Positions 22,964 to 30,856 of a stretch of DNA of 55,555 bases are shown piece after piece; position 1 is the stretch's first letter, and each line of letters opens with the position of its first letter. This DNA comes from an uncultured Phycisphaerales bacterium (lineage in GTDB: Bacteria > Planctomycetota > Phycisphaerae > Phycisphaerales > UBA1924), in contig CAIYWI010000142.1 in NCBI GenBank assembly GCA_903929885.1, positions 1 through 55,555 on the forward strand, given 5' to 3'. The position numbers were made by a program, and so were the translations under genes. The notes under the pieces were generated by a model. That model saw only the letters and a list, made by a program, of their open reading frames with translations. It made no database searches and was not told where the DNA came from.

Positions 22964-24139
22964 GTGCTCGAAAAGTTCCTCCAAACCCTGATGGATGGCC
23001 TTGCCGTGGGCAGTCTCTACGCGCTCATCGCGCTGGGCTACACCATGGTCTACGGCATCCTCAAGTTCATCAACTTCGCCCACAGCGATATCTTCGTGCT
23101 GGGCGCATGGATCAGTTACGCCACCGCCCTCTTCGCCGGCTACAACGACCTCGACCCCGCCGCCGCAGGCATCCAGGCCGCCCCCTTCCCCGTCTGGGTC
23201 CTTTATGGCTTGGGCGGCGCGACCTTCGTCGCCCTCGTCGTCGCGGGCATCCCCAAGCTCCAAGGCCGGCCCCTCTCCGAATCCGCCCGGGCCCTCCTGC
23301 TCGGCGTCACGTGGGCGTGGGCCTGCGCCGGCATGGCCCTCGCCGCTCGCGTCCTCCAGGGCGCGGGTTGGAGCATCGTCGGTGGCGGCGCCATCCTCAT
23401 CTGCTCCATGCTCACCTGCGGCTTGGTGGGCTTCACCCTCGAACGCGTCGCCTACAAGCCCCTCCGCAACGCCCCACGCCTCAACGTCCTCATCACCGCC
23501 ATCGGCATCAGTCTCCTCCTCCAGAACCTCGGCCAACTCGAGTGGATGTTCGGCACCCGCCCCCAAGGCATGCCCTCCCTCCTCCCCGACGCCGTCCTCG
23601 CCGAGATCGGCGGCAGCCGCCCCTCTCCCGACGCTGATTGGACCGTCCAACCCGTCCGCATCCGCCTCCTCGACGTCATCGCCGCGGGCACCGCCATCGT
23701 GCTCATGCTCGCCCTCGACCGGCTGGTCTTCCACACCAAGATCGGCCGCGCCATGCGGGCCGTCTCCTTCAGCGAACGCAACGCCGCCCTCATGGGCATC
23801 CCCGTTGATCGCGTCATCAGCTTCACCTTCGTGCTTGGCTCCATGCTCGCCGCCGCCGCGGGCTTCCTCTACGCCCAGAAGTACACCAAGCTCGGCCAGA
23901 CCGCCGACACCGTCTGGGTGCTGCTGGGCCTCAAGGCCTTCGTCGCCGCGGTCGTGGGGGGCATCGGCAACATCCGCGGCGCGATGCTCGGGGGCATCCT
24001 CATCGGCCTGCTCGAGTTCTTCGGCGTCGCCTACCTCATCCCCCAACTCCGCGACGTCTACGTCTTTGGCGTCCTCATCCTCGTCCTGCTCGTCCGCCCC
24101 GGCGGCATCCTCGGCAGCACCGCCGTCGAGAAGGTCTGA
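22964..24139 (+). CDS. livH: branched-chain amino acid ABC transporter permease LivH-like
   Basis: This 391-aa membrane protein is a LivH/UrtB-type permease. The start LEKFLQTLMDGLAVGSLYAL and then YTMVYGILKFINFAHSD are the classic LivH N-terminus, and the GNIRGAMLGG motif late in the protein is the loop contacting the ATPase. An extra loop after the first helices (YNDLDPAAAGIQAAPFP) makes it longer than E. coli LivH (308 aa). It heads a four-gene operon, livM following after 24 nt. Urea or short amide transport (Urt type) is an alternative substrate. Confidence 0.9.
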   Translation: MLEKFLQTLMDGLAVGSLYALIALGYTMVYGILKFINFAHSDIFVLGAWISYATALFAGYNDLDPAAAGIQAAPFPVWVLYGLGGATFVALVVAGIPKLQGRPLSESARALLLGVTWAWACAGMALAARVLQGAGWSIVGGGAILICSMLTCGLVGFTLERVAYKPLRNAPRLNVLITAIGISLLLQNLGQLEWMFGTRPQGMPSLLPDAVLAEIGGSRPSPDADWTVQPVRIRLLDVIAAGTAIVLMLALDRLVFHTKIGRAMRAVSFSERNAALMGIPVDRVISFTFVLGSMLAAAAGFLYAQKYTKLGQTADTVWVLLGLKAFVAAVVGGIGNIRGAMLGGILIGLLEFFGVAYLIPQLRDVYVFGVLILVLLVRPGGILGSTAVEKV

Positions 24140-24163
24140 TCCGTCCCCCCTTCCGCACCACTC

Positions 24164-25336
24164 ATGGCCTGGAGTCTCTCATCCCGCGCCTCGCAACTCG
24201 GCCCCCCGGCCGCGTGGTCGCTGGTCCGCGGCGTGCTCCCCTTCCTCGCCTGCGTGGCCGTCGCCATCCTCGCCCAAGTCATCCTCAAGCCCTTCCTCAT
24301 CACCACGCTGGGCTGGGACTTTGCCGCCAAGATGATCGTTGATGTCGGCATCAACATCGTGCTGGCCGTCTCCCTCACGCTCGTCAACGGCTTCACCGGC
24401 CAGTTCTCCATCGGCCACGCCGCATTCATGGCAGTGGGGGGCTACACCGCCGCCGCCATCGTCTATTACGGTTCCTACCGCATCGCCGGGAACCCCGATC
24501 TCGCCGGGGGCGTGCTCTCGAGCATGCTCGTCGGCCGCGAGGCGCCCTGGTTCACGCCCCACGACCTGCTCTTCCTGGTCGCCATGCTCGCGGGCGGCGT
24601 GGTCGCCGCCCTCTGTGGCTACCTCGTGGGCCTCCCCAGTCTTCGCCTCAAGGGCGATTACCTCGCCATCGTCACGCTGGGCTTCGGCGAGATCGTCCGC
24701 GTGCTCATCCAGTCGCAGACAGGCGATGTCCTCTACGACCCCGAGGAGATCGCCCAAACCCCCGCCTGGAAGCTCGCCGGTTCCCTTGGCGGCAGCCTGG
24801 GCTTCAGCGGCCTTCCCTTCTACACCAGCTTCTTCTGGGTCTACCTGCTCGTGCTCGTCACGCTGCTGCTCGCGTGGCGCATCAAGAACAGTTCCTACGG
24901 CCGCGCCCTCATCTCCATCCGCGAGGACGAGATCGCCAGCGAGGCCATGGGCGTCGACACCACCCGCTTCAAGATCCGCGCCTTCGTCCTCTCGGCCTTC
25001 CTCGCCGGCTGTGCGGGCGCGCTCTTCGCCCACACCGTGGGCGTGCAGCTCAACGCCGCCGAACTCGGCTTCGTCAAGAGCTTCGACATCATCATCATGG
25101 TCGTGCTCGGGGGCCTGGGCTCCATCTCCGGCGCAGTCATCGCCGCCATCATCCTCACCATCCTTCCCGAGGCCCTCCGTGGCGTGGCTGAGTACCGAAT
25201 GGTCGCCTACGCCGTCGCGCTCATCGTCATGATGCTCGTGCGGCCCAAGGGCCTGCTGGGCGTTCACGAAGTCTGGGAGCGCGCCGCGTGGGACTGGCTG
25301 CTGGGCGCCTCCAAGCGAAAGGGGGCGGGCCGATGA
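24164..25336 (+). CDS. livM: branched-chain amino acid ABC transporter permease LivM-like
   Basis: This 390-aa membrane protein is the second permease of the Liv transporter. The hallmark NGFTGQFSIGHAAFMAVGGY lies near residue 75, GDYLAIVTLGFGEIVRVL follows in the middle, and LGGLGSISGAVIAAI near the C-terminus is the ATPase coupling loop. The N-terminal 20 residues are extra to the fold. The last four bases overlap the livG ATG (ATGA). Confidence 0.92.
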   Translation: MAWSLSSRASQLGPPAAWSLVRGVLPFLACVAVAILAQVILKPFLITTLGWDFAAKMIVDVGINIVLAVSLTLVNGFTGQFSIGHAAFMAVGGYTAAAIVYYGSYRIAGNPDLAGGVLSSMLVGREAPWFTPHDLLFLVAMLAGGVVAALCGYLVGLPSLRLKGDYLAIVTLGFGEIVRVLIQSQTGDVLYDPEEIAQTPAWKLAGSLGGSLGFSGLPFYTSFFWVYLLVLVTLLLAWRIKNSSYGRALISIREDEIASEAMGVDTTRFKIRAFVLSAFLAGCAGALFAHTVGVQLNAAELGFVKSFDIIIMVVLGGLGSISGAVIAAIILTILPEALRGVAEYRMVAYAVALIVMMLVRPKGLLGVHEVWERAAWDWLLGASKRKGAGR

Positions 25337-26160
25337 CCCTCAAGGCCTCAGCCCCCATCCTCGAGGTTCGCAACGTCAGCAAGACCTTCGGCGGTCTCAA
25401 GGCCGTCACCGACTTCGCGCTCGAACTCCACAAGGGCGATCTGCAAGGCCTCATCGGCCCCAACGGCGCGGGCAAGACCACTTGCTTCAACCTGCTCACC
25501 GGCGTCTATCGGCCCGACGCCGGCGTCGGCGAGCGCATCGTCCTCGACGGCCAGTCGCTCGTGGGCCTTCGCCCCTCGCGCATCGCCGCCCAAGGGCTCA
25601 GCCGCACCTTTCAGAACATCCGCCTCTTCGGCGAGCTCAGCGTGCTCGACAACGTGAAGCTCGCGTGCCACGTGCGAGTCACGTACTCCATGCTCGGGGG
25701 CGTGCTCCGCACCGCTGGCTGCCTGGGCCAGGAAGCCGCCATCACCGAACGGGCGATGGAGTTGCTCCGCCTCTTCGACCTCCACGACCGCGCCGCCGAG
25801 CAGGGTCGCCACCTTCCTTACGGCGCGCAGCGTCGTCTCGAGATCGCCCGCGCCCTGGCCACCAGCCCCAAGGTGCTGCTGCTCGACGAGCCCGCCGCGG
25901 GCATGAACCCGCAGGAGAAGGTCGAACTCGCCAAGCTCATCAGGCGAGTGCGAGACGAGTTCGACGTGACGATCCTGCTCATCGAGCACGACATGGGCCT
26001 GGTCATGGACATCTGCGAGCGCATCACCGTGCTCGATTACGGCCGCACCATCGCCTCGGGCACCCCGGCGCACGTGCAGGCCGACCCTCGCGTCATCCAG
26101 GCCTACCTCGGCGCCGTCGACGACGAGCCCGCTCCCGCCGCGGGAGGCACGCATGCTTGA
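25333..26160 (+). CDS. livG: branched-chain amino acid ABC transporter ATPase LivG-like
   Basis: This 275-aa ATPase is of the LivG/BraF type. Walker A reads GPNGAGKTTCFN, the region after it has SRTFQNIRLFGELSVLDNV, the signature is LPYGAQRRLEIARA (the LivG-type variant of LSGGQ), and Walker B is VLLLDEPAAGMNP. The C-terminus has the LivG extension ITVLDYGRTIASGTP. The ATG at 25333 overlaps the livM stop. The gene overlaps livF by 8 nt. Confidence 0.94.
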   Translation: MTLKASAPILEVRNVSKTFGGLKAVTDFALELHKGDLQGLIGPNGAGKTTCFNLLTGVYRPDAGVGERIVLDGQSLVGLRPSRIAAQGLSRTFQNIRLFGELSVLDNVKLACHVRVTYSMLGGVLRTAGCLGQEAAITERAMELLRLFDLHDRAAEQGRHLPYGAQRRLEIARALATSPKVLLLDEPAAGMNPQEKVELAKLIRRVRDEFDVTILLIEHDMGLVMDICERITVLDYGRTIASGTPAHVQADPRVIQAYLGAVDDEPAPAAGGTHA

Positions 26161-26866
26161 GGTCGAATCGCTCGCCGTCTCCTACGGGGCCATCAAGGCC
26201 CTGCACGGCATCGGCCTTCGCGTGGGCCGGGGCGAGATCGTCACGCTCATCGGAAGCAACGGCGCGGGCAAGTCCACCACCCTTCGCGCCATCTCCGGCC
26301 TCGTCCGCCCCGCCGCAGGGTCGAAGATCGTCTACGACGGCACCTCCATCGCCAGCCGCCCGCCCCACGAGATCGTCCGCATGGGCCTCGTGCAGTCGCC
26401 CGAGGGACGAGGCGTCTTCCCCAACATGACCGTCGAGGAGAATCTCGAACTCGGCGCGTATGTCCGCTCCGATCGCGACGGCATCGACGCCGATCGCGAG
26501 AAGGCCCTCTCCCTCTTCCCCCGCCTCAAGGAACGCTTCCGCCAGAGCGCAGGCACCCTCTCCGGCGGCGAGCAGCAGATGCTCGCCATGGCCCGCGCCT
26601 TGATGGCCCGCCCCCGCCTGCTCCTGCTCGACGAGCCAAGTCTGGGCCTGGCGCCCCAGATCGTGCAGGTCATCTTCCGCATCATCCGCGAGATCAACGC
26701 CGGCGGCACCACCATCCTGCTCGTCGAGCAGAACGCCCACATGGCCTTGAAGGTCGCCCACCGCGCCTATGTGCTCGAGGTCGGCCGCATCGTCATGGAA
26801 GGCCCGGCCGCGGAGCTCGCCGCCAGCGATCAGGTGAAAAACGCCTACATGGGCCGCCACGCCTGA
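26153..26866 (+). CDS. livF: branched-chain amino acid ABC transporter ATPase LivF-like
   Basis: This 237-aa ATPase is the LivF/BraG partner. Walker A is GSNGAGKSTTLRAISG, the Q-loop region has LVQSPEGRGVFPNMTVEENL, the signature is LSGGEQQMLAMARA, and Walker B is LLLLDEPSLGLAP. The next helix QIVQVIFRIIREIN and H-loop LVEQNAHMAL are typical. It closes the livHMGF operon. The periplasmic binding protein (LivJ/LivK) is not in the window. Confidence 0.94.
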   Translation: MLEVESLAVSYGAIKALHGIGLRVGRGEIVTLIGSNGAGKSTTLRAISGLVRPAAGSKIVYDGTSIASRPPHEIVRMGLVQSPEGRGVFPNMTVEENLELGAYVRSDRDGIDADREKALSLFPRLKERFRQSAGTLSGGEQQMLAMARALMARPRLLLLDEPSLGLAPQIVQVIFRIIREINAGGTTILLVEQNAHMALKVAHRAYVLEVGRIVMEGPAAELAASDQVKNAYMGRHA

Positions 26867-26911
26867 GCGCGATGCACCTTGCTCGACGCGTCCGCCTCGC
26901 GCGACTGTCGT

Positions 26912-28048
26912 TCACTTGCGCTTGTCGGCCTCGCGAATCAGCGTGTCGAGCCCTCGCCCGATCACGTCGCCGCGCTGCACCATGCTCGAGAGGCCGGTGC
27001 TCACGATGGTCGCCTCGCCCAGCAGCTTGTCGAGCTTCTCGACCGCCGCTCTTTGCGATTCGCCCTGATGCGACCCGCGCGCCGTCAGTTCGCGAAGTTC
27101 GAGCGCCACGTCGGTGCCCTTGGCGATGGCGTCCATCGCGTCGGCCACCGTCTCCTTGAGCGCGGTCATGTCGAAAGCCTGTTCCTTGAGCTCCAGCGCC
27201 CGCTGCGCCACTGTCGCGAGCTCTTCGCGCGTCGTGTCGAGCAGTCGCTCGGCCTCCTGCGTCGATTCGGCCACGCGCTGGTCGATCGCCGTCGCGCCCG
27301 CTTCGAGTCGCGACGTGATGGCGTTGACCGTCTGCTCCATGGCCCGGCGGGCCTCGTCCATCCGGTCGATCATCTCCGACGCCGCGTCCATGCGGTGCGA
27401 CGTCTCCGCGTGCACCGACGCCAATGCCTCGATCCGCTCCTGCGCCGTCGCGAGCATCCGTTCCAGCCGGCCCCTTGCGTTCTCCACCGCCGCCTCGCAC
27501 GCCTCTCGGGCATGCGTCACGCGCTCCTCCATGAGCCGCGCAATCGACGCCGCGAAGGCCTCGGTCTCCTCGCGCGTCACCCGCTCCACGATCGACTGCA
27601 TCTGCCGCCGCACCGAGGCGGTGATCGCCTCTTGGTCGATGGCGAGGTTCTTCAGTTGTTCGAGCCGCGCCGCCACGTCCTTGTTGACGATCGACGCCAC
27701 CTGCTCGGCCTTCGCGAGCCGCTGGTCGATCTGCGGCAGGGCGCGAGACGCCGCTTCCAGCGACCCCTGCAACTCCCTCCCCGCCTCCTTCACGTGCACG
27801 TCCAGCGAGCGAATGTCGTTGGTGGCCGAGAGGAGCGTCCGTCCGTGCGTCGCCGCATCGCGCATCAACTCGCGAAGCGTCGAGGAAAACTGCTCGAAGG
27901 CGTGCTGGTCCACCACCCGCGGGGCCACGAAGACGCGGCCGAGCCGCTGCTCGATGGTCTGCACCTCCGGAAGGTCGCCGCCGGTCGCGTTGTGGGGGTG
28001 ATGTTCCACGCATTCCCCATGTCGGCCACCGCGAACGCTCACGCCCAT
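26912..28048 (-). CDS. long coiled-coil protein, function unknown
   Basis: I do not recognise this gene. The product (378 aa from the ATG at 28048) is almost entirely helical, with long Glu/Arg/Ala/Leu-rich stretches in heptad-like spacing, no membrane segment and no signal peptide. Sequence such as MDAASEMIDRMDEARRAMEQ and KEQAFDMTALKETVADAMD suggests a rod-like cytosolic scaffold, roughly similar in composition to chemoreceptor signalling domains or RmuC-type coiled coils, but no diagnostic motif is present. The start is uncertain (ATG at 28078 or GTG at 28105 also fit). It is divergent from the pseudouridine synthase and convergent with livF. Confidence 0.6.
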   Translation of the reverse strand: MGVSVRGGRHGECVEHHPHNATGGDLPEVQTIEQRLGRVFVAPRVVDQHAFEQFSSTLRELMRDAATHGRTLLSATNDIRSLDVHVKEAGRELQGSLEAASRALPQIDQRLAKAEQVASIVNKDVAARLEQLKNLAIDQEAITASVRRQMQSIVERVTREETEAFAASIARLMEERVTHAREACEAAVENARGRLERMLATAQERIEALASVHAETSHRMDAASEMIDRMDEARRAMEQTVNAITSRLEAGATAIDQRVAESTQEAERLLDTTREELATVAQRALELKEQAFDMTALKETVADAMDAIAKGTDVALELRELTARGSHQGESQRAAVEKLDKLLGEATIVSTGLSSMVQRGDVIGRGLDTLIREADKRK

Positions 28049-28105
28049 CTTGGCATCCCCTGCACGGGCGTGACCCATCCCCCGCCAAGGCGATGGCGCG
28101 GGCAC

Positions 28106-28111
28106 TACACT
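28106..28111 (+). promoter_or_regulatory. putative -10 box (TACACT)
   Basis: TACACT lies 11 nt before the ATG at 28123 of the pseudouridine synthase. It lies inside the longer reading frame that starts at 28093, supporting the later start. Confidence 0.4.
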
Positions 28112-28122
28112 CCGTCCTCACC

Positions 28123-29274
28123 ATGGCAAGAACCAAGGCACGCCCACCCCAGGAGGACGAGTCCCGCGTCCGCCTCCAACGCGTCATGGCCGACGCCGGC
28201 GTCGCCGCCCGCCGCGCCTGCGAGGATCTCATCGAGCAAGGCCGCGTCAGCGTCAACGGCGAAGTCGTCAGGCGACTCCCCGTCTTCGTCGATCCGCACG
28301 CCGATCGCATCCTCGTCGACGGCCGCCCGCTCCGCCCGCCGGAACGCAAGCTCTACCTCATGGTCCACAAGCCCGAACGCATGCTCGTCACCACCGCCGA
28401 CGAGCCCGAGTTCGATCGCGCCACCATCGCCGAGATCGTCGATCACCCCGCCAAGGCCCGGCTCTTCCCCGTCGGCCGCCTCGACTTCGAGTCCGCGGGC
28501 CTGGTCATCATGACCAACGACGGCGATCTCGCCAACGCCCTCACCCACCCCAAGTTCAACGTTCCAAAGACCTACGAGGCCCTCCTCAAGGGACGCGTCG
28601 ATCAACCCATGCTCGACGCCGTCCGCGTCAAGCTCCGCGGCGTCCGCAAACGCGAAGCCCGCGACGACGGCACCCAAGGTCCCGTCGCCATCGGCCCCGT
28701 CCCCGAGTTCGAGTTCGTTCGCCACCAAGGCGCCAACACCATCGTCCGCGTCACCCTCCTCGAGGCCCGCAACCGCGAACTCCGCGACATCCTCGAGTTC
28801 CTTGGCATGCCCGTCAAACGCCTCGTTCGCGTCGGCATCGGCGGCCTGACCCTCAGCAGCGTCGCCCCCGCCCGCTGGCGAGAACTCACCCGCGAGGAGA
28901 TCCAACTCCTCCGCCGCCCCCGTGGCGGCTTCGTGCCCCGCCCTCGCCCGCTCGCCGCCGCGCCGACTCCCCCGCCCGTCGCGACACGCCCATCCGAACC
29001 GAGGCCTCGCCCCGCGCTCCAGTCTCGCGAACTTCGCGATCCGCGTGATCGTCGCGATCACGCCGTCACGAGCCGCGGCGAGCGTGGACGTGAACGACCC
29101 GACCGGTCCCCGTCCGCCCCGCGCGAGTCATCTCGGGCCGCACCCCCGCCCGGAAAGGGTGGCCGCCCCGGCAGGCCAGGCCGCCCCGGCAAGCCGATCC
29201 AGTCGGGCGAACGCGGCCGTTCCGCCCCCCGCCGACCCGACTCCCGTCGCGGCCCCGGTCCCCGTTCTCGCTAA
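28123..29274 (+). CDS. RsuA/RluB family rRNA pseudouridine synthase
   Basis: This 383-aa protein is an RsuA/RluB/RluE/RluF-type pseudouridine synthase. An N-terminal S4 domain (VRLQRVMADAGVAARRACED) is followed by the catalytic domain with VGRLDFESAGLVIMTNDGDL, where Asp is catalytic, then THPKFNVPKTYEALL and the LRDILEFLGMPVKRLVRVGIG block. From about residue 285 the C-terminus is a low-complexity Arg/Pro/Gly tail with a GRPGRPGRPGKP run, about 100 aa, likely disordered and RNA-binding. YihY follows after 24 nt. RluB is the closest guess for target (23S rRNA) but the position cannot be assigned. Confidence 0.87.
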   Translation: MARTKARPPQEDESRVRLQRVMADAGVAARRACEDLIEQGRVSVNGEVVRRLPVFVDPHADRILVDGRPLRPPERKLYLMVHKPERMLVTTADEPEFDRATIAEIVDHPAKARLFPVGRLDFESAGLVIMTNDGDLANALTHPKFNVPKTYEALLKGRVDQPMLDAVRVKLRGVRKREARDDGTQGPVAIGPVPEFEFVRHQGANTIVRVTLLEARNRELRDILEFLGMPVKRLVRVGIGGLTLSSVAPARWRELTREEIQLLRRPRGGFVPRPRPLAAAPTPPPVATRPSEPRPRPALQSRELRDPRDRRDHAVTSRGERGRERPDRSPSAPRESSRAAPPPGKGGRPGRPGRPGKPIQSGERGRSAPRRPDSRRGPGPRSR

Positions 29275-29298
29275 ACGCCCGCCATCGAGCGCTCGTCC

Positions 29299-30795
29299 AT
29301 GGCCACTCCATCCACCGCCCCCTCGGTCGTCCAACCCGGCATTCTGCGGCAGGTCGTCCACACCGCCCAACTCTGCCTCATCGGCATCAAGCGCAGTCAG
29401 TTGACGCGCATGGCCGCCGCCCTCTCCTACCGCACGATCTTCGGCATCATCCCCGTCCTGGTCGTCGGACTGGTCTTCACCGCCACATTCGCCAAGGAAG
29501 AACAAGTCCGCGGCTGGATCGAGAAGGTCCTCCAGTTCGCCGGCCTGAGCCAGATCTACGTCCCCTCCTCCGGGGCGTCGGGCGCGGTCGGCGCAGGTCG
29601 CCTCGATCAGTGGATCGGCGACATGGTCAACAACGTCCGCGGTCTCAAGTGGGAGATCGTCGGCTTCGTCGGCCTGGGCACCCTCATCTACGCCGCCATC
29701 TCCATGCTCGTCGAGATCGAGGAGGCCTTCAACCAGATCTGCAACGCCCCCAGCGGCCGCTCGTGGACTCGCCGCATCACGCAGTACTGGACCCTGCTCA
29801 CCCTGGGCAGTCTCTTCCTCGTCGCGAGTTTCAGCATTCCCAGCCACCTCGAGAAGTCCATCAACACCGCGATGACCTACGCCAAGCAGGCCGTGGGCAT
29901 CGATGAAGGCGGCCCGCCGCCGTCCGAGTCGCCGCCGCTCGCCGATGATGCCTCGGCCCCCGCACGCGAGCCCTCGCCCGTCGGCGAGTCTGAAGTCGCG
30001 ACCCCGACCGCCGCCGCAGACACCCCGACGCCCCGGACCTGGCTCGCCAAGATCATCGCCTCGGGCTTCTCGATCATCGTCAGCGCCGCCCTCTTCATGA
30101 CGCTGTTTTGCGTCGTGCCCAACACCCGCGTGCGCCTGATCCCCGCCGCCGTGGGCGCGTTCTTCTCGGCCGGCCTGTGGGAACTCGCCAAGCAGGGATT
30201 CGGGCTCTACGTCACCTCCTCCAAGGGATACACCACGCTCTACGGCGCGCTGGCCCTGCTCCCCATGTTCCTCATCTGGGTCTACGTCACGTGGATCGTC
30301 GTGCTCTTCGGCCTGCACGTCACCCACGCGCTTCAGGCCTACGGCGCCGCCAAGCGTCAGGGCCTCACCCACTCCGTCCTGGTCGCCCTGGGCCTGCTCG
30401 TCGAGCAGCACGGCACCCGTCGCCAGGCCAGCCACGTCGATCCCGCCTCGTTCGTGCTCGTCATGACCGCCGTGGCCGAACGCTTCGCCGCAGGTCGCCC
30501 GAGCGACCACGCCCACGTCGCCGAAGCCACCGGCCTCGACGAGGCCTCCGCCTCCCAGATGCTCGATCAACTCGCCGGCGCAGGACTGCTTCACCGCCTC
30601 GCCGAGGGCGGCGATGGGTCGTCGTATTCGCTGGCCCGCCCGCCCGGCTCCATTCAACTCGCCGAGATCCTGGCGATGGCCTCGAACCTCGCCGAACGCG
30701 TCAAGTCGCCCGGCGGAGTCCGTCTGCTCGAGACCCTCGCCCGCGCCAGGCAGCAGGCCGTCGAAGGACGCACCCTCGCCGACGCCATGGCCTGA
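29299..30795 (+). CDS. YihY/BrkB family membrane protein with C-terminal winged-helix-like region
   Basis: This 498-aa protein is a YihY/UPF0761 (formerly BrkB or 'RNase BN') membrane protein. The N-terminus MAAALSYRTIFGIIPVLVVG and the later LPMFLIWVYVTWIVVLFGLH are diagnostic. It has an unusual Pro/Ser/Ala-rich insertion (about residues 205-250) between transmembrane segments. After the last membrane helix comes about 130 aa, with VAEATGLDEASASQMLDQLA looking like a winged helix-turn-helix, longer than the short YihY proteins. The role of this family is unknown; the old RNase BN name is an error. Likely in one operon with the pseudouridine synthase. Confidence 0.85.
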   Translation: MATPSTAPSVVQPGILRQVVHTAQLCLIGIKRSQLTRMAAALSYRTIFGIIPVLVVGLVFTATFAKEEQVRGWIEKVLQFAGLSQIYVPSSGASGAVGAGRLDQWIGDMVNNVRGLKWEIVGFVGLGTLIYAAISMLVEIEEAFNQICNAPSGRSWTRRITQYWTLLTLGSLFLVASFSIPSHLEKSINTAMTYAKQAVGIDEGGPPPSESPPLADDASAPAREPSPVGESEVATPTAAADTPTPRTWLAKIIASGFSIIVSAALFMTLFCVVPNTRVRLIPAAVGAFFSAGLWELAKQGFGLYVTSSKGYTTLYGALALLPMFLIWVYVTWIVVLFGLHVTHALQAYGAAKRQGLTHSVLVALGLLVEQHGTRRQASHVDPASFVLVMTAVAERFAAGRPSDHAHVAEATGLDEASASQMLDQLAGAGLLHRLAEGGDGSSYSLARPPGSIQLAEILAMASNLAERVKSPGGVRLLETLARARQQAVEGRTLADAMA

Positions 30796-30821
30796 CGACT
30801 CACGCACGCCACGATCTCAGA

Positions 30822-30827
30822 TACCAT
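30822..30827 (+). promoter_or_regulatory. possible -10 box (TACCAT) for the flippase operon
   Basis: TACCAT lies 29 nt before the ATG at 30857, followed by a purine-rich CAGGGGGCAG that could serve as a weak ribosome site. This is less convincing than the leaderless boxes. Confidence 0.28.
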
Positions 30828-30856
30828 CGTCACGCGGCAGGGGGCAGCCAGGTTCG

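Noticed and set aside
29145..29205. GC-rich repeat resembling a small direct-repeat array
   Set aside because: It encodes the GRPGRPGRPGKP low-complexity tail of the pseudouridine synthase. There are no spacers and no CRISPR features.
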